Source of the DNA: JAFGSI01 sp041287425
Lineage (GTDB): Bacteria; Chloroflexota; Anaerolineae; Anaerolineales; Villigracilaceae
Reading direction: 5' to 3'
NCBI GenBank assembly: GCA_041287425.1
Contig: JBEULG010000018.1
Location: 1 to 13,169, forward strand
Length of the DNA: 13,169 nt
Shown here: in pieces, positions 12,942 through 13,169 of the stretch
Position numbering within the stretch: the stretch's first letter is position 1
How the letters are laid out: every line of letters starts with the position of its first letter
The notes under the pieces: model-generated
The model's input: only the letters and a program-made list of their open reading frames with translations
Told to the model about the DNA's origin: nothing
Databases searched by the model: none
Translations under genes and position numbers: made by a program

Positions 12942-13169
12942 ATGTCCCGCCTCACGCCCTCACGAATCACGACTCACGCCCTGCTCCTCGCCCTGACTCT
13001 CCTCCTCGCCGCCTGCGCACCCCAGACGGCAGACGGCAGCCTCCCGACCGCCGACTATTCGACCACCGACTATCCGACCACCGACTATCCGACTCCCACC
13101 CTCCTAACTCCTACCCTCCTAACTCCTACCCCCCTCCCCCCTCCCCACCCCTCCGCCTTCGACCCGGCC
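12942..13169 (+). CDS. Lipoprotein, N-terminal part (3' end outside window)
   Basis: ATG 12942 has AGGAGGT (12930-12936) five bases upstream. The visible 76 residues begin with a signal peptide: a basic N-region with R3 and R8, a hydrophobic core HALLLALTLLL (12-22), and the lipobox L22-A23-A24-C25. C25 would be lipidated and anchor the protein on the outside of the membrane. After it comes a low-complexity linker: three STTDYPTTDYPT-like units followed by LLTPT LLTPT and Pro-rich residues (about 38-70). Such long Thr/Pro linkers usually separate a lipid anchor from a folded extracellular domain, which lies beyond the window. The function is therefore unknown. The tandem DNA repeats under the linker are listed separately. 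Confidence 0.8.
   Translation, partial: MSRLTPSRITTHALLLALTLLLAACAPQTADGSLPTADYSTTDYPTTDYPTPTLLTPTLLTPTPLPPPHPSAFDPA
13051..13127 (+). repeat. Two sets of 15-base tandem repeats in the lipoprotein linker
   Basis: CCGACTATYCGACCA-type units run from 13051 to 13095 (three copies, the last diverging at its end), coding for (T)DY(S/P)T. ACCCTCCTAACTCCT is repeated exactly at 13098-13112 and 13113-13127, coding for TLLTP. Both units are five codons, so copy-number change keeps frame. Confidence 0.8.

Noticed and set aside
13051..13127. CRISPR array
   Set aside because: The repeats are short, directly adjacent, without spacers, and translate into a Thr/Pro linker in frame.

Overview
The window reads as a chromosomal segment of a high-GC bacterium, most likely a Chloroflexota member close to Anaerolineae. 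That placement is inference. It rests on the mix of a LysM protein with Pro/Thr linkers and FN3-like C-terminus, a mitochondrial-type citrate synthase, lactate-dehydrogenase-like malate dehydrogenase, a lipoprotein with repeated Thr/Pro linker, and many GC-rich palindromes. Most genes are ordinary core or accessory genes. No rRNA, tRNA, CRISPR array or transposase was seen.

Layout, left to right. (1) 1-1590, plus strand: the 3' end of a secreted LysM protein closed by a strong terminator, a SAM methyltransferase, and an untracked 35-residue single-helix membrane protein. (2) 1591-3320: a 520-residue P-loop ATPase with a winged-helix-like C-terminus. It is clearly AT-richer than everything around it and is followed by a 70-base palindromic element; this looks like an acquired insert. 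(3) 3321-5700, minus strand: mdh then gltA, a two-gene TCA-cycle operon with a terminator facing the ATPase gene. (4) 5760-6860, minus strand: thioredoxin reductase with its own extended -10 promoter and hairpin. (5) 6960-9525, plus strand: a Spinster-like MFS transporter divergent from trxB, then a tandem GNAT-like protein. (6) 9584-12821, plus strand: DegV lipid-binding protein, yebC and ruvC (one base apart), and a flippase-like membrane protein that appears to be leaderless. (7) 12942-end: the start of a lipoprotein with 15-base tandem repeats.

Functional links are modest. mdh and gltA catalyse consecutive TCA steps (malate to oxaloacetate to citrate). yebC and ruvC are a widely conserved neighbour pair, but ruvA and ruvB do not follow here. 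Promoters that can be read for trxB, yebC and the flippase-like gene share an extended -10 (TGnTAYAAT) with no clear -35 box, whereas the MFS gene has a -35/-10 pair with 17-base spacing. The least explained parts are the AT-rich ATPase gene with its downstream palindrome, the small membrane protein, and the tandem GNAT protein. No stretch above 300 bases lacks a gene; the longest gaps are 6820-7033 and 5655-5856, both covered by promoter and terminator entries.
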